NCBI GenBank assembly: GCA_040389965.1
Contig: JAZJZF010000039.1
Location: 37,587 to 101,586, forward strand
Reading direction: 5' to 3'
From: UBA4416 sp040389965
GTDB lineage: Bacteria > Bacteroidota > Bacteroidia > B-17B0 > Aurantibacillaceae
DNA length: 64,000 bases
Part shown: positions 53,242 through 62,470 of the stretch, piece after piece
Layout: each line of letters opens with the position of its first letter
How positions within the stretch are numbered: the first letter of the stretch is position 1
Notes under the pieces: model-generated
Databases searched by the model: none
Told to the model about the DNA's origin: nothing
Seen by the model: the letters and a program-made list of their open reading frames with translations, nothing else
Position numbers and translations under genes: made by a program

Positions 53242-54580
53242 AACTTTTCCTGTTCAGGTAATACACTATAAACAGCGAGCATAAATAAAAGGGGATGCAG
53301 GGGATTTTTAACCTTACCAAAGCTCCGTAGTTTGCAGTAGTTAATCCTACCGAAAAGGCAAAGAATATCGCAAATAAAAAAGAAAAAATCAGCAGAGGGT
53401 GGCTAAACAAAGATTTTAGGAGTATCATAAATTTTACTTTAAATAAAATGTAAAGAGAGAATGATAACATGAATAGATTTTCCAACGCTGATAAAACCAT
53501 TACCGGATTTCGTGCATCCCAGATATAAGGCCTGAACAAAGCCATGTTTAAGGCAGCCGGAATTTTAGAGGAAATTCCGCCAAGTGTAGGTGCAAACTCG
53601 CCTATATTATAATTATTACCTCCGTATTGTGAGCGTATTAAATCCTGTTGAGTTTTTACAGCTTTTATCAAAACATTGTCAAGGCTATATTCCCCAAGGT
53701 ATTTGCTGAAAAACTGCAAACCAATAACTACTAGTATACCTGTGAAAGTAAGAATGATGGGGAGGCTTAATACCCGTAACAAAGGATTCTTTATGTTTTT
53801 TACCTTATAAAAATAATTCCAGATAACGGAACCGGGAGCCAAAGCAAAAAATATGTAAGGTTTAATTAAAATGATAACTAATGCCGAAACTAGCAGCAAT
53901 ACCATGTATTTCATTCTCCTTTGTTTAAGGATCAAATATTTATAAAATGAGTACGTAAAGAATCCAACTGCGCTTAATGCATAGGTGTCTTTTAAAATAC
54001 CGGAGCCCCAGAAGAAGACAGATGGAACAAAAAAAATAGCTATGGCAAATTGCTTTTTTAAATCCGGAAATTGATCAATAAAAACCTCATAAAGTCTCCA
54101 AAGGCCAATAAAACTAAAGCTTGAAAGTAAGATAGTAGTTACTATAAAGCTTTTGCAGGCAAGCAGGCAAAAAGGAACTGTCAGAAAAACAGTGAAATAG
54201 GCATAAGTGTCTGAAAAATTAAAAAAGAGGGGACCATGTGTTCCGGTAGAACTTATATCGTTTAAAACACTAACCGAATCAAAAGTAAACAACCTTATGA
54301 ATTTTGAAAACTCCCCATCTAATAACACATTTACACAGGTACATGAAGTATAATAGTAATTGGTTACATCGCCTCCATCAGTATAATAATAAGTATAAAT
54401 CAGGCATAAGCTAATTCCGCCGATTATTTTACAGGTTAAAGCCGGTAAGAAGTATTTATAGTGAGTTTTTTTCCAGGTAACATAATTATTGCGTCTATAA
54501 CGATTTGCAATAAAAAAAATAACAATTAAATAAAAGGGGCTCAGTAATAAATCATATATATCTATTGGAAATGTTTGCAT
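53228..54580 (-). CDS. Multi-pass membrane protein, possible glycan polymerase or glycosyltransferase-C protein
   Basis: The 450-residue protein has about ten membrane helices. Polar loops include YYTDGGDVTNYYYTS near residue 66 and RSQYGGNNYNIGEFAPTLGG near residue 315. Large extracytoplasmic loops between helices resemble membrane glycosyltransferases or Wzy/EpsG-type proteins, but no diagnostic motif is present. It is the only gene of the locus on the minus strand, overlapping the GT4 gene end by 14 bp and diverging from galE. In an ABC (Wzm/Wzt) pathway a Wzy polymerase is not needed, so its job is unclear. Confidence 0.55.
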   Translation of the reverse strand: MQTFPIDIYDLLLSPFYLIVIFFIANRYRRNNYVTWKKTHYKYFLPALTCKIIGGISLCLIYTYYYTDGGDVTNYYYTSCTCVNVLLDGEFSKFIRLFTFDSVSVLNDISSTGTHGPLFFNFSDTYAYFTVFLTVPFCLLACKSFIVTTILLSSFSFIGLWRLYEVFIDQFPDLKKQFAIAIFFVPSVFFWGSGILKDTYALSAVGFFTYSFYKYLILKQRRMKYMVLLLVSALVIILIKPYIFFALAPGSVIWNYFYKVKNIKNPLLRVLSLPIILTFTGILVVIGLQFFSKYLGEYSLDNVLIKAVKTQQDLIRSQYGGNNYNIGEFAPTLGGISSKIPAALNMALFRPYIWDARNPVMVLSALENLFMLSFSLYILFKVKFMILLKSLFSHPLLIFSFLFAIFFAFSVGLTTANYGALVRLKIPCIPFYLCSLFIVYYLNRKSFKHK

Positions 54581-54717
54581 TTTACCCTATAAATATAAGT
54601 AATTTGTATGGTTGATAATAAAATTACATTCTAATAATAATATTTGGGTTTAAGCGCTTTTGACTGTTAATTATATCCATTTATTTTTTATATTTATTAG
54701 CGTAAACTAACGTCATT

Positions 54718-55743
54718 ATGCAAACAATAATAGTTACCGGGGGGGCAGGATATATTGGATCACATACCATTATCGAATTGTTAAATAAAACAGATTACAA
54801 CGTTGTATCCATAGATAATTTCTCAAACTCTACAAATAAAACCTTCGATAGAATTGAAGCGATTACAGGAAAACGGATTAAAAATTTTAATGTGGACATA
54901 GCTAACTATGAACCTTTGGAATATGCTATCAATTCAATAAAAAATCCTATTGGCATTATTCATTTTGCGGCTTACAAATCGGTGCCGCAATCCGTTTCAG
55001 ACCCTCTTTTATATTACCAGAATAACCTAGGGTCATTGGTAAACATTTTAAAAATATGTAAGCTGAAAAGTATTTCTAATTTTATTTTTTCATCCTCCTG
55101 TTCAGTATATGGTAATGTAGATAAACTACCGGTAACCGAACAAACACCGTTTTCGCATGCAGAGTCGCCTTATGCGCAAACCAAGCAAATGGGAGAAGAT
55201 ATAGTTTCTAATTTCACCAAAAGCGCCTCTGCATTTAAATCTGTTTTGCTTCGTTATTTTAATCCTGTAGGAGCACATATGTCTGCATTAAACGGAGAGT
55301 TATCAAATTCAAAACCCGATAATTTAGTACCCTACATTACCTTAACCGCTGCGGGCCTTTTACCAAAATTAACGGTATTTGGCGGTGATTACGATACAAG
55401 AGATGGATCATGTATTAGAGATTACATCCATGTGAGTGATATTGCCGATGCACACGTAAGAGCAATGAATTACCTGATTGCGAATAAACAGAAAAAACAA
55501 TGTTCGGTATTTAACCTTGGAACAGGAACGGGTGTGAGTGTATTGGAAGCAATACACTCCTTCGAAAAAGTAAGTGGCGAAAAATTAAATTATGAAATAG
55601 GGCCGCGTAGAGCAGGGGATGTGATTAATATATATGCCAACAACGATTTTGCTAAACGCGAGCTGGAATGGGAACCAAAATATAACCTCGACGATATGAT
55701 GTTAAGTGCCTGGAAATGGCAACTACAGCTAAAAAACAATTAA
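54718..55743 (+). CDS. galE: UDP-glucose 4-epimerase
   Basis: The 341-residue extended SDR has GGAGYIGSHTIIELL, HFAAYKSVPQSV, the Ser in SSSCSVYG and the catalytic Tyr-Lys in SPYAQTKQMGE, followed by RYFNPVGAH. It interconverts UDP-glucose and UDP-galactose (possibly also the GlcNAc/GalNAc forms), giving precursors for the adjacent glycan cluster. A candidate promoter has TTTG (54659-54662), a 19-bp spacer and TATTTTTT (54682-54689). An AAGCGCTT palindrome (54652-54659) touches the upstream element. Confidence 0.92.
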   Translation: MQTIIVTGGAGYIGSHTIIELLNKTDYNVVSIDNFSNSTNKTFDRIEAITGKRIKNFNVDIANYEPLEYAINSIKNPIGIIHFAAYKSVPQSVSDPLLYYQNNLGSLVNILKICKLKSISNFIFSSSCSVYGNVDKLPVTEQTPFSHAESPYAQTKQMGEDIVSNFTKSASAFKSVLLRYFNPVGAHMSALNGELSNSKPDNLVPYITLTAAGLLPKLTVFGGDYDTRDGSCIRDYIHVSDIADAHVRAMNYLIANKQKKQCSVFNLGTGTGVSVLEAIHSFEKVSGEKLNYEIGPRRAGDVINIYANNDFAKRELEWEPKYNLDDMMLSAWKWQLQLKNN

Positions 55744-55764
55744 TAACAGAAAAGAATTTAACCG

Positions 55765-58386
55765 ATGGAAAAACGTTTTAAATTTAAAAGTCTTTCAGCC
55801 TATTCATCCGATGAGTGGATGGCAAACTCTACTAAAAGATACCGTACCATATTTGATAGGGCAGAAACAACCTATCTGCGCTTTGAATTAGCTTTATATA
55901 ATAAATTGTTTGATGAAGAAGACTGGACAGGTAAGGCCGTTGTGAGCTGTGAAGAAGTACTTACCACCGGTAACAAAATTATTTGCTCCCTCGATTCGGA
56001 TCTAAAAGTTAGCAAAGAAGATAATATCGTTTATATCCGCGATGGTTGGGGAACACCAAATCTTGGTTCATTCTGGAAACAGGGAATATACCAGTGGGTT
56101 GCTACCATTGATGGAGTAAATGTTGGAACACAACGTTTTTATGTAGAAGATGTAGGTATGGTTACCAAAACCAGTAATCCTTATTTTACGATTGAGCACG
56201 TAAAACTATACCATGGTAATGTAGACGGCTGGAACCAGCGCCAACGTAGATACCTTAAAACCTTTAATAAAGAAACCACGCAATATGTTTGGGCAGAAAT
56301 TAAAATTAAAGTAAGTACCAACATTGCGTTTAATTACGAAATATTCCTTAATTATATTGATGATGCAGGGCAACATAAAGCCCACCAAAAGAAAACGGGT
56401 TATATAGATGCCAACAAAAAGGATTATAGCTATACGCTTGATCTTGGTTGGGGTAATGATATAGCCGGCTCATGGAAAGACGATAAATATGCTTTGGAAA
56501 TTGTATTTATGGATGCCCTTATAGGAGCCGTTTCTTTTGATTGCAGTACCGAGGAGGAGGAAGGAGAATTAGCACTTATAAGTAGTATCGATCAAACTAT
56601 TGCCATTAACTCAGGAAGTGCAAATGCCATTAATGGCAATACAATTATTGCTCCCGAAAAAACACTGGATGAATTACTGAAAGAAGTAGATGATCTTATA
56701 GGCTTGGATGGCGTTAAAAAAAGCATTCACGAAAACATTACCTATTTAAATTTTACAAAACTTCGTAAGGAAAAAGGTTTTGACGATGGCTCTTTACTTT
56801 CTCTGCACTCCGTGTTTACAGGCAATCCGGGGACAGGTAAAACTACTATCGTAAAAAAACTGGGAAAAATTTATCAGAAAATGGGCTTATTAAGTAAAGG
56901 CCATGTGTATGAAGTAGACCGTTCAGTTTTGGTTGGAGAATATATCGGGCAAACAGCTCCCAAAGTAAAAAAGGCCATTGACGAGGCTCGTGGCGGAATT
57001 TTATTTATAGACGAAGCATACTCTCTGGCCAGGTCAGGAGAAGACAGTAAAGATTTTGGAAAAGAAGTTATTGAAATATTAATAAAAGAAATGAGTGATG
57101 GTATAGGCGATCTTGCCATCATTGTTGCGGGTTATCCTAAAGAGATGAATACATTTATTGAAAGTAATCCCGGACTTAAATCGCGTTTTTCAGAGTACTT
57201 TCATTTCGACGATTACCTGCCGGATGAGCTTTACCAGATAGCCTTATATGCAGCGGAACACAAACAATTAACCATTGCTCCCGAAGCGCAGGATTATTTA
57301 AAAGAACAGCTTACAGAGGCATATCGCAAAAGAGATAACAGTTTTGGAAATGCCCGATTTGTAAATGGTGTGATCGAAGAAGCAAAACAGGATATGGGTC
57401 TGCGTTTGATGAAATCGGAAAATATGGATGCACTCACAAAAGAAGATCTGTCAACTATTACGTTAGCCGATCTTAAAAATGTATTTGTATCCAACGAAAA
57501 GAAAAAACTGAAATTGTTTGTCAACGAAAAAGAATTGCAGCTGGCATTAGCAGAACTCAACGAACTGGTTGGCATGGATAATATTAAGCAGGACATCAAT
57601 GAATTGGTAAAACTCATTCGCTTTTATAATGAGATCGGGAAAGATGTAGTCAACAAATTTTCTCTGCACTCTGTATTTACAGGTAATCCGGGCACAGGTA
57701 AAACAACCTTGGCACGTATCATCGCAAAGATTTATAAATCATTGGGCTTACTGGAAAGAGGCCATGTAATCGAAGTTGACAGAGAAGGTTTAATAGCGGG
57801 TTATAGCGGACAAACTGCTATTAAGACCCAGGAAAAAATAGAAGCGGCTATGGGTGGCATTTTATTTATCGACGAAGCTTATGCTTTGGCAGAAGGTAGC
57901 AGCTTTGGCCAGGAAGCCATAGAAGTGATACTGAAACGTATGGAAGATAAACGCGGACAGTTTGGTGTGATCGTTGCCGGTTACCCCGATAATATGCGCA
58001 ATTTCATAGAAATGAATCCGGGCTTAAAATCCCGTTTCGATAAAACCTATTCCTTTAAAGACTATGAGCCTGAAGAACTCATAACCATTGCTCTTAATTT
58101 ATTAAAGAAAGAAGGTCTTGTTCCCAATGCGGAAGCAAACACGCATCTTTTAAATCATTTTAAAGAACTGGTTGCCCGCAAAGATAAGTTTTTCGGTAAC
58201 GCGCGTACCATCAGGCAAATTGTTGGTGAATGTGTGATGAAACAAAACTTACGGATGGCTTCTATTCCAAGCAATGAAAGAAAAGCAGAGGATTTGACTG
58301 TACTTACATTAGACGATGTGAAACATTTTACAGTAGATGGTTCACAAGGCCGCACAACACTGGGCTTTAGGTTTGGGGCGCAATAA
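55765..58386 (+). CDS. Tandem CbbX/SpoVK-type AAA+ ATPase with duplicated N-terminal domain
   Basis: The 873-residue protein has two AAA+ modules. Walker A GNPGTGKTT lies at 353-361 and 640-648, Walker B GILFIDEA at 411-418 and 698-705, and arginine-finger regions GLKSRF at 470-475 and 753-758. This is the CbbX/SpoVK class, hexameric remodelling ATPases. Residues about 8-128 and 141-262 look like two copies of one beta-rich domain: RYRTIFDRAETTYLRFEL against RYLKTFNKETTQYVWAEI, and GSFWKQGIYQWVATIDG against GSWKDDKYALEIVFMDA. I do not recognise this domain; it may bind the target protein. The gene is 21 bp after galE. The target is unknown. Confidence 0.82.
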   Translation: MEKRFKFKSLSAYSSDEWMANSTKRYRTIFDRAETTYLRFELALYNKLFDEEDWTGKAVVSCEEVLTTGNKIICSLDSDLKVSKEDNIVYIRDGWGTPNLGSFWKQGIYQWVATIDGVNVGTQRFYVEDVGMVTKTSNPYFTIEHVKLYHGNVDGWNQRQRRYLKTFNKETTQYVWAEIKIKVSTNIAFNYEIFLNYIDDAGQHKAHQKKTGYIDANKKDYSYTLDLGWGNDIAGSWKDDKYALEIVFMDALIGAVSFDCSTEEEEGELALISSIDQTIAINSGSANAINGNTIIAPEKTLDELLKEVDDLIGLDGVKKSIHENITYLNFTKLRKEKGFDDGSLLSLHSVFTGNPGTGKTTIVKKLGKIYQKMGLLSKGHVYEVDRSVLVGEYIGQTAPKVKKAIDEARGGILFIDEAYSLARSGEDSKDFGKEVIEILIKEMSDGIGDLAIIVAGYPKEMNTFIESNPGLKSRFSEYFHFDDYLPDELYQIALYAAEHKQLTIAPEAQDYLKEQLTEAYRKRDNSFGNARFVNGVIEEAKQDMGLRLMKSENMDALTKEDLSTITLADLKNVFVSNEKKKLKLFVNEKELQLALAELNELVGMDNIKQDINELVKLIRFYNEIGKDVVNKFSLHSVFTGNPGTGKTTLARIIAKIYKSLGLLERGHVIEVDREGLIAGYSGQTAIKTQEKIEAAMGGILFIDEAYALAEGSSFGQEAIEVILKRMEDKRGQFGVIVAGYPDNMRNFIEMNPGLKSRFDKTYSFKDYEPEELITIALNLLKKEGLVPNAEANTHLLNHFKELVARKDKFFGNARTIRQIVGECVMKQNLRMASIPSNERKAEDLTVLTLDDVKHFTVDGSQGRTTLGFRFGAQ

Positions 58387-58413
58387 GAGCAAAATCATGA
58401 ACATTAGATAAAG

Positions 58414-58450
58414 GATAGGAGCTTTATTAAGCTCAAATAAGTTTCCTATC
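58414..58450. terminator. Imperfect hairpin between convergent AAA+ and queG genes
   Basis: GATAGGA (58414-58420) pairs with TCCTATC (58444-58450), with partial pairing of the inner A/T-rich arms. It lies between two convergent stops and could terminate both, although there is no strong T-run. The following TCTCGCATCTCTTGTCTC stretch is low-complexity. Confidence 0.4.
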
Positions 58451-58464
58451 TCGCATCTCTTGTC

Positions 58465-59403
58465 TCACTTCTCAAATCTGCTGCCTGTTTTAATAAACTC
58501 CAGATTTCTCTTCAAACCCTTATATTTTGTGCGTTTAACAACAGTTCCTTTAAATACTTTCGAAAAAAGCTCTTCACTTAATTCATACCATTCGTCTCTC
58601 GAGTAATCGAGTAAGCCGCTTGTATTCAAAAATTTTTCTTCTTTGTTGGGAGTAGCAAAACTATTCCATGGGCATACATCCTGGCATACATCGCAGCCAA
58701 ATACCCAATCGTCAAATTTATTTTTAAAATCGCCGGGGATATTATCTTTCAATTCAATCGTAAAATAACTGATGCATTTGCTACCGTCTACAACATAAGG
58801 TTCGGCAATAGCCTGCGTAGGGCAGGCGTCGATACAGCGTGTGCAGGTGCCACAATAATCTTTAATGGGGCCATCGTATTCCAAATCAAGATCAATAATC
58901 AATTCAGCAATAAAAAAGAAAGAACCCTGTTGTTTATTAATAAGGTTTGAGTTTTTACCTATCCAGCCTAAACCACTTTTTTTTGCCCATGCTTTATCCA
59001 ATACAGGCGCACTATCTACAAACACTCTACCGTTCACATCGCCTATTTTTTCTTTAAGCGTATTCACAAATTCCTTGAGTTTATCTTTTATAACCTCGTG
59101 GTAATCCTCTCCGTAAGCGTATTTCGAAATTTTTGGAGCATCGGGGTTTTGTTGCTGCGAAGGAAAATAATTATATAATAAAGAAACCACCGATCTGGCA
59201 TCTTCTACCAACAGAGTAGGGTCGAGGCGTTTATCGAAATGGTTTTCCATGTACTCCATTTTGCCATGCTTATTAGCATTGAGCCATTTCTCAAGGCGTG
59301 GAGCCTCTTCTTCTAAAAATTCTGCTTTAGAGATGCCACAAAAATCAAAGCCCAGCCGTTTAGCTTCCAGTTTAATAATAGAAGTATTTTTGGAGGCATG
59401 CAT
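58465..59403 (-). CDS. queG: tRNA epoxyqueuosine reductase
   Basis: The 312-residue protein has the B12-binding N-terminal region with the catalytic Asp in VFVDSAPVLDKAWA (Asp130). Two 4Fe-4S motifs are CGTCTRCIDACP (Cys184, 187, 190, 194) and GCDVCQDVCPW (Cys237, 240, 244). QueG reduces epoxyqueuosine to queuosine in the tRNA wobble position, the last step of the pathway. No other queuosine gene is nearby. Length is a little below the E. coli enzyme because the C-terminal HEAT-like part is short. Confidence 0.93.
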   Translation of the reverse strand: MHASKNTSIIKLEAKRLGFDFCGISKAEFLEEEAPRLEKWLNANKHGKMEYMENHFDKRLDPTLLVEDARSVVSLLYNYFPSQQQNPDAPKISKYAYGEDYHEVIKDKLKEFVNTLKEKIGDVNGRVFVDSAPVLDKAWAKKSGLGWIGKNSNLINKQQGSFFFIAELIIDLDLEYDGPIKDYCGTCTRCIDACPTQAIAEPYVVDGSKCISYFTIELKDNIPGDFKNKFDDWVFGCDVCQDVCPWNSFATPNKEEKFLNTSGLLDYSRDEWYELSEELFSKVFKGTVVKRTKYKGLKRNLEFIKTGSRFEK

Positions 59404-59429
59404 AAAGGTTGAACAAAAGTGGAAATGAA

Positions 59430-59741
59430 TTATTTGGAGAATTTATCTTTCAGCACTGATTTAATCAGGTCCATAATTCCGCCGCCGGAACTTTCGCCGG
59501 ATTCTTCTTTTTTAGAAAAAGCAGATTTTACAACACCTATAATAGAACTTGCAGAGCGGAACAAATTGCCTGATACAATACCGGCAATCAATTTTGTGAT
59601 TCCGGCCATAACAATTTCTTCAGGCAGAGTTTTTAATTGGAGCTTAATAGCCTCTTCCTGTTTTTTCAAACGCTTCCTTACACGAATTTCTTCACGATCC
59701 AGATCCGCATAACTGTTTATAGAATAATTAATCTTCGTCAT
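59430..59741 (-). CDS. Small protein of a YtxH/holin-like envelope cassette
   Basis: The start at 59741 gives MTKINYSINSYADLDREEIR; an earlier Met would push further into the upstream gene. The 103-residue product has a charged helical N-terminus (RKRLKKQEEAIKLQLKTLP), a central Gly/Ala/Ile-rich segment that may touch the membrane, and a Gly/Ser-rich stretch before a helical tail. It resembles no family I can name. It overlaps the holin-like gene by 14 bp and is the third gene of the cassette. Confidence 0.6.
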   Translation of the reverse strand: MTKINYSINSYADLDREEIRVRKRLKKQEEAIKLQLKTLPEEIVMAGITKLIAGIVSGNLFRSASSIIGVVKSAFSKKEESGESSGGGIMDLIKSVLKDKFSK

Positions 59742-60108
59742 CGTCGTCAATAGTATTAGGGTCGTTTTCAAAAAATATGCCTGTCACCATATCTTTAATT
59801 TTACCTGAAAAATAGCTCCTGTAAATGATCACAAACAGCAGAAGCAGCATAAGGTACATGCCTGCTACAATGCTAAAGCCATAAAAATTGCTTTGGAGTT
59901 TTTCTGCAAAATAATACGAAAGCATGAGTCCAAGAAACAGAACCACAAAAAATAATAAAATAGCAGCTATAAAAATAAAAATAACATTGCTCGTAATTTT
60001 TGATGCTTTTTTGGCAGTCTGTATTTTTAATAACAGGATCTTATCATCCGTATATTTTTTAAACAGCTCATAGGTTTCGTCAAAATAGGTTTCAGATTCG
60101 TTTTCCAT
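59728..60108 (-). CDS. Phage-holin-like (Holin-X/YqjE-type) membrane protein
   Basis: The 126-residue protein has an amphipathic N-terminus (TYELFKKYTDDKILLLKIQT), two membrane helices (about 46-70 and 79-98) separated by a short loop, and an acidic tail (DDDDED). This is the layout of the Holin-X/YqjE group, which in non-phage settings accompanies YqjD/ElaB- or YtxH-type proteins. It is not evidence for a prophage. It is 16 bp downstream of the ytxH-like gene. Confidence 0.75.
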   Translation of the reverse strand: MENESETYFDETYELFKKYTDDKILLLKIQTAKKASKITSNVIFIFIAAILLFFVVLFLGLMLSYYFAEKLQSNFYGFSIVAGMYLMLLLLFVIIYRSYFSGKIKDMVTGIFFENDPNTIDDDDED

Positions 60109-60124
60109 AATAATAGTTTAAGTA

Positions 60125-60349
60125 CTATACAGTATCGCCCGGCGAATTGCCTTTAGCATGAATTAAATCGGCCAGTTCATTTTCGAGCTGCTGTATTTTG
60201 GCTTTAATATCTTCAGCCGTTGAATTTGCTTTTTCTTTGGCGCTTTCCATAAACTCTTTGCCTTTATCCGATTCCATTAATTTAATAACGGCAATAGTAG
60301 CCACAGCTCCCAAAGCAAAAGCACCTAATAATTTGGATGAATTGTTCAT
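60125..60349 (-). CDS. YtxH domain-containing protein
   Basis: The 74-residue protein has a Gly/Ala-rich membrane helix (LLGAFALGAVATIAVIKLM) followed by a charged helix (MESAKEKANSTAEDIKAKIQ) with a coiled-coil pattern, as in YtxH general-stress proteins. It is the first gene of a three-gene minus-strand cassette. By analogy with YqjD/YqjE operons it may be a stress-induced, membrane-associated protein; the exact role is unknown. Confidence 0.82.
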   Translation of the reverse strand: MNNSSKLLGAFALGAVATIAVIKLMESDKGKEFMESAKEKANSTAEDIKAKIQQLENELADLIHAKGNSPGDTV

Positions 60350-60569
60350 GATGATAATGGTTTAAAAGAACAACACTAATTTACAACTAATTTTTTGTTA
60401 TGAGACTTATAAATTTAGTCTACTCTGCTTGAGAAAGATGATGTTTATCATGCGATTTTCAAAATTATCGTTAAAATAGAAGCGTTTATTAAGTGTTTTA
60501 ACATCTATTGGTTTTATCAGCAAAATAATTTGAAAGCCCTGTACGTACATTGCAAAAAAACATATAACT

Positions 60570-61010
60570 ATGAATTATTATAAAGATTTTCTCAAAGGAT
60601 TGGTAATATTGTCTGTTACTTTAATGTATTGGCTACTGATTATGTTTGTTGGAGACGGCATCAGGCAAAACCACAAAGATTACTGGGATGTCATTACCAT
60701 TGGTTTTATTATTTCTACCATTATTGTTAACCTCACTTTGGTATATATCGTTTATACAAAAACCCAACGGAAAGGTAAATACAGCTTGTTGCTCATGTCA
60801 ATTCCCTATTTGTTGATGCTTATGATCGTAGAAGTATATGCCGTAAATCTTCCCCGAATACTGGATATTGCTTTCTTAATGTGTGGAATTTATTTAATTT
60901 ATAAATTAGTGTCCAATAGCCATACGAATATGAAACCGGTAAGATTGCTGGGAGCTTATTTTATGGTAGTGGCTGTAGCCTATCCTTTACTTTACAATTT
61001 ATTTAATTGA
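60570..61010 (+). CDS. Four-helix membrane protein of unknown function
   Basis: The 146-residue protein has four predicted membrane helices (about residues 10-27, 45-66, 75-95 and 98-140 including two close segments). A short basic loop (YTKTQRKGKYS) lies between helices. No family motif is recognised. It stands alone, 220 bp from the divergent ytxH-like gene. Confidence 0.6.
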   Translation: MNYYKDFLKGLVILSVTLMYWLLIMFVGDGIRQNHKDYWDVITIGFIISTIIVNLTLVYIVYTKTQRKGKYSLLLMSIPYLLMLMIVEVYAVNLPRILDIAFLMCGIYLIYKLVSNSHTNMKPVRLLGAYFMVVAVAYPLLYNLFN

Positions 61011-61265
61011 AAGTACTATTTAGTAGTATAATAAAACAATACCCAGTACGCGCTACTGCATATGTTAGTAATGGTGCGGCTGGTGTGGACGAATAGTGCG
61101 AACTGGATTTTTTTAGGAGGCATTGCGCAGGCTTTTCGAGGGATAAAAAAATTAAGTTGGTGTTCGTTCTTGATTTTTTTGTTTCTTTTTTCATCAAGGA
61201 AAAAAGAAAAATAAAGATAAATGTTTCATTGATTATATAATAAAGTAAAACATTCAATAACAAGT
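61011..61265. other. Intergenic region, possible interspersed repeat remnant
   Basis: No credible gene is seen. A minus-strand frame (61003-61263) exists but its product is Lys/Phe-rich without a domain. The stretch TTCTTGATTTTTTTGTTTC followed by TCATCAAGGAAAAAAGAAA, and the GC-richer segment near 61040-61130, recall repetitive intergenic DNA of Bacteroidota. It separates the membrane-protein gene from the ruvB stop. Confidence 0.3.
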
Positions 61266-62294
61266 TTAATCCTCAAACAAGCCACCTAGGCGACCTTTGA
61301 AAGATTTGCCCAAATGCTTGTAGGCTTTTTCAGTTGCTTCCCGCCCCCTTGGAGTACGGGCAAGATAACCTTCCTGTATTAAAAAAGGTTCATATACTTC
61401 TTCAATCGTTCCTGCTTCTTCGCCAACCGCTGTGCTTATAGTGGTAATACCAACTGGCCCGCCTTTAAATTTATCAATAATAGAGGATAAGATCCTGTGA
61501 TCCATTTCATCCAGTCCGTCTTTATCTACATTTAAAGCCTTTAAGCCATAAGTAGCAATCTCAATCGTAATGGTACCATCGCCTTTTATCTGGGCAAAAT
61601 CTCTCACACGCCTTAACAGGGCATTTGCGATACGTGGTGTGCCACGGCTTCTGCGGGCAATTTCGTAAGCGGCTTCATCGGCAATTTCAACACCTAGAAT
61701 TGCAGAACTGCGTTGCACTATACCCGTCAACACTTTGCTGTTATAATAATTTAAACGCGATGTAATGCCAAAACGTGCTCTTAAAGGTGCTGTTAATAAG
61801 CCACTGCGTGTTGTGGCTCCAACCAGTGTAAACGGATTTAATTTAATTTGTACCGTGCGGGCATTGGGGCCGCTATCAATCATAATATCGATCTTGTAAT
61901 CCTCCATGGCAGAATATAAATACTCTTCCACAATAGGGCTCAAACGGTGGATCTCATCCACAAACAAGACGTCAAATGGTTCCAGATTAGTTAGTAAACC
62001 TGCCAGATCGCCCGGTTTATCTAATACAGGGCCACTGGTTACCCTTAAATTTACACCAAGATCGTTGGAAATAATATGAGCCAGAGTTGTTTTTCCCAAA
62101 CCCGGAGGGCCATGTAATAATACATGATCCAAAGCCTCTTCTCGTTGCTTGGCGGCCATCACAAACACCTTTAAATTATCAACTACCGCTTCCTGTCCGC
62201 TAAAGTCGTTAAACTCTACCGGTCGTAAAGCTTTTTCATAGTCTCTGTCGGTATTAGTTTGTTTCTCGCCGCTGGCGTCTAAATGCTCATTCAT
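61266..62294 (-). CDS. ruvB: Holliday junction branch migration helicase RuvB
   Basis: The 342-residue AAA+ motor has Walker A GPPGLGKTT (62-70), Walker B LFVDEIHR, sensor GATTRSGLLTAPLRARFG and the C-terminal winged-helix with GYLARTPRGREAT. With RuvA it drives Holliday junction branch migration during recombination repair. Length and motifs are standard. ruvA and ruvC are not adjacent. The upstream space holds a palindrome at 62329-62345. Confidence 0.96.
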   Translation of the reverse strand: MNEHLDASGEKQTNTDRDYEKALRPVEFNDFSGQEAVVDNLKVFVMAAKQREEALDHVLLHGPPGLGKTTLAHIISNDLGVNLRVTSGPVLDKPGDLAGLLTNLEPFDVLFVDEIHRLSPIVEEYLYSAMEDYKIDIMIDSGPNARTVQIKLNPFTLVGATTRSGLLTAPLRARFGITSRLNYYNSKVLTGIVQRSSAILGVEIADEAAYEIARRSRGTPRIANALLRRVRDFAQIKGDGTITIEIATYGLKALNVDKDGLDEMDHRILSSIIDKFKGGPVGITTISTAVGEEAGTIEEVYEPFLIQEGYLARTPRGREATEKAYKHLGKSFKGRLGGLFED

Positions 62295-62328
62295 TAATGT
62301 AAAAGTACAAATTTTAAAAACAGTCTGC

Positions 62329-62345
62329 TGCTATAATTTATAGCA
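62329..62345. promoter_or_regulatory. Palindrome upstream of ruvB
   Basis: TGCTATA-att-TATAGCA is a perfect 7-bp inverted repeat with a 3-base centre. It starts 35 bp before the ruvB start codon on the minus strand and lies 176 bp before the HYC_CC_PP gene. It could be an operator; no regulator can be assigned. Confidence 0.4.
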
Positions 62346-62470
62346 TTTACCAAAGGCGATTTTAGACCGATAAAATTCAGAATGGAGACAGTGTGAGTTT
62401 TTATGCATATGCGCTTACACTTCCTTAAATGCCTTATTAAGACTATTTAACAGGGTATAATTAACCACCA

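Noticed and set aside
59728..60108. Prophage suggested by a holin-like gene
   Set aside because: No other phage gene is near; the YtxH neighbour fits a YqjD/YqjE-like stress cassette.
61003..61263. Minus-strand 86-residue frame before ruvB
   Set aside because: Low-complexity Lys/Phe-rich product without domain, overlapping the end of the previous gene; more likely non-coding DNA.
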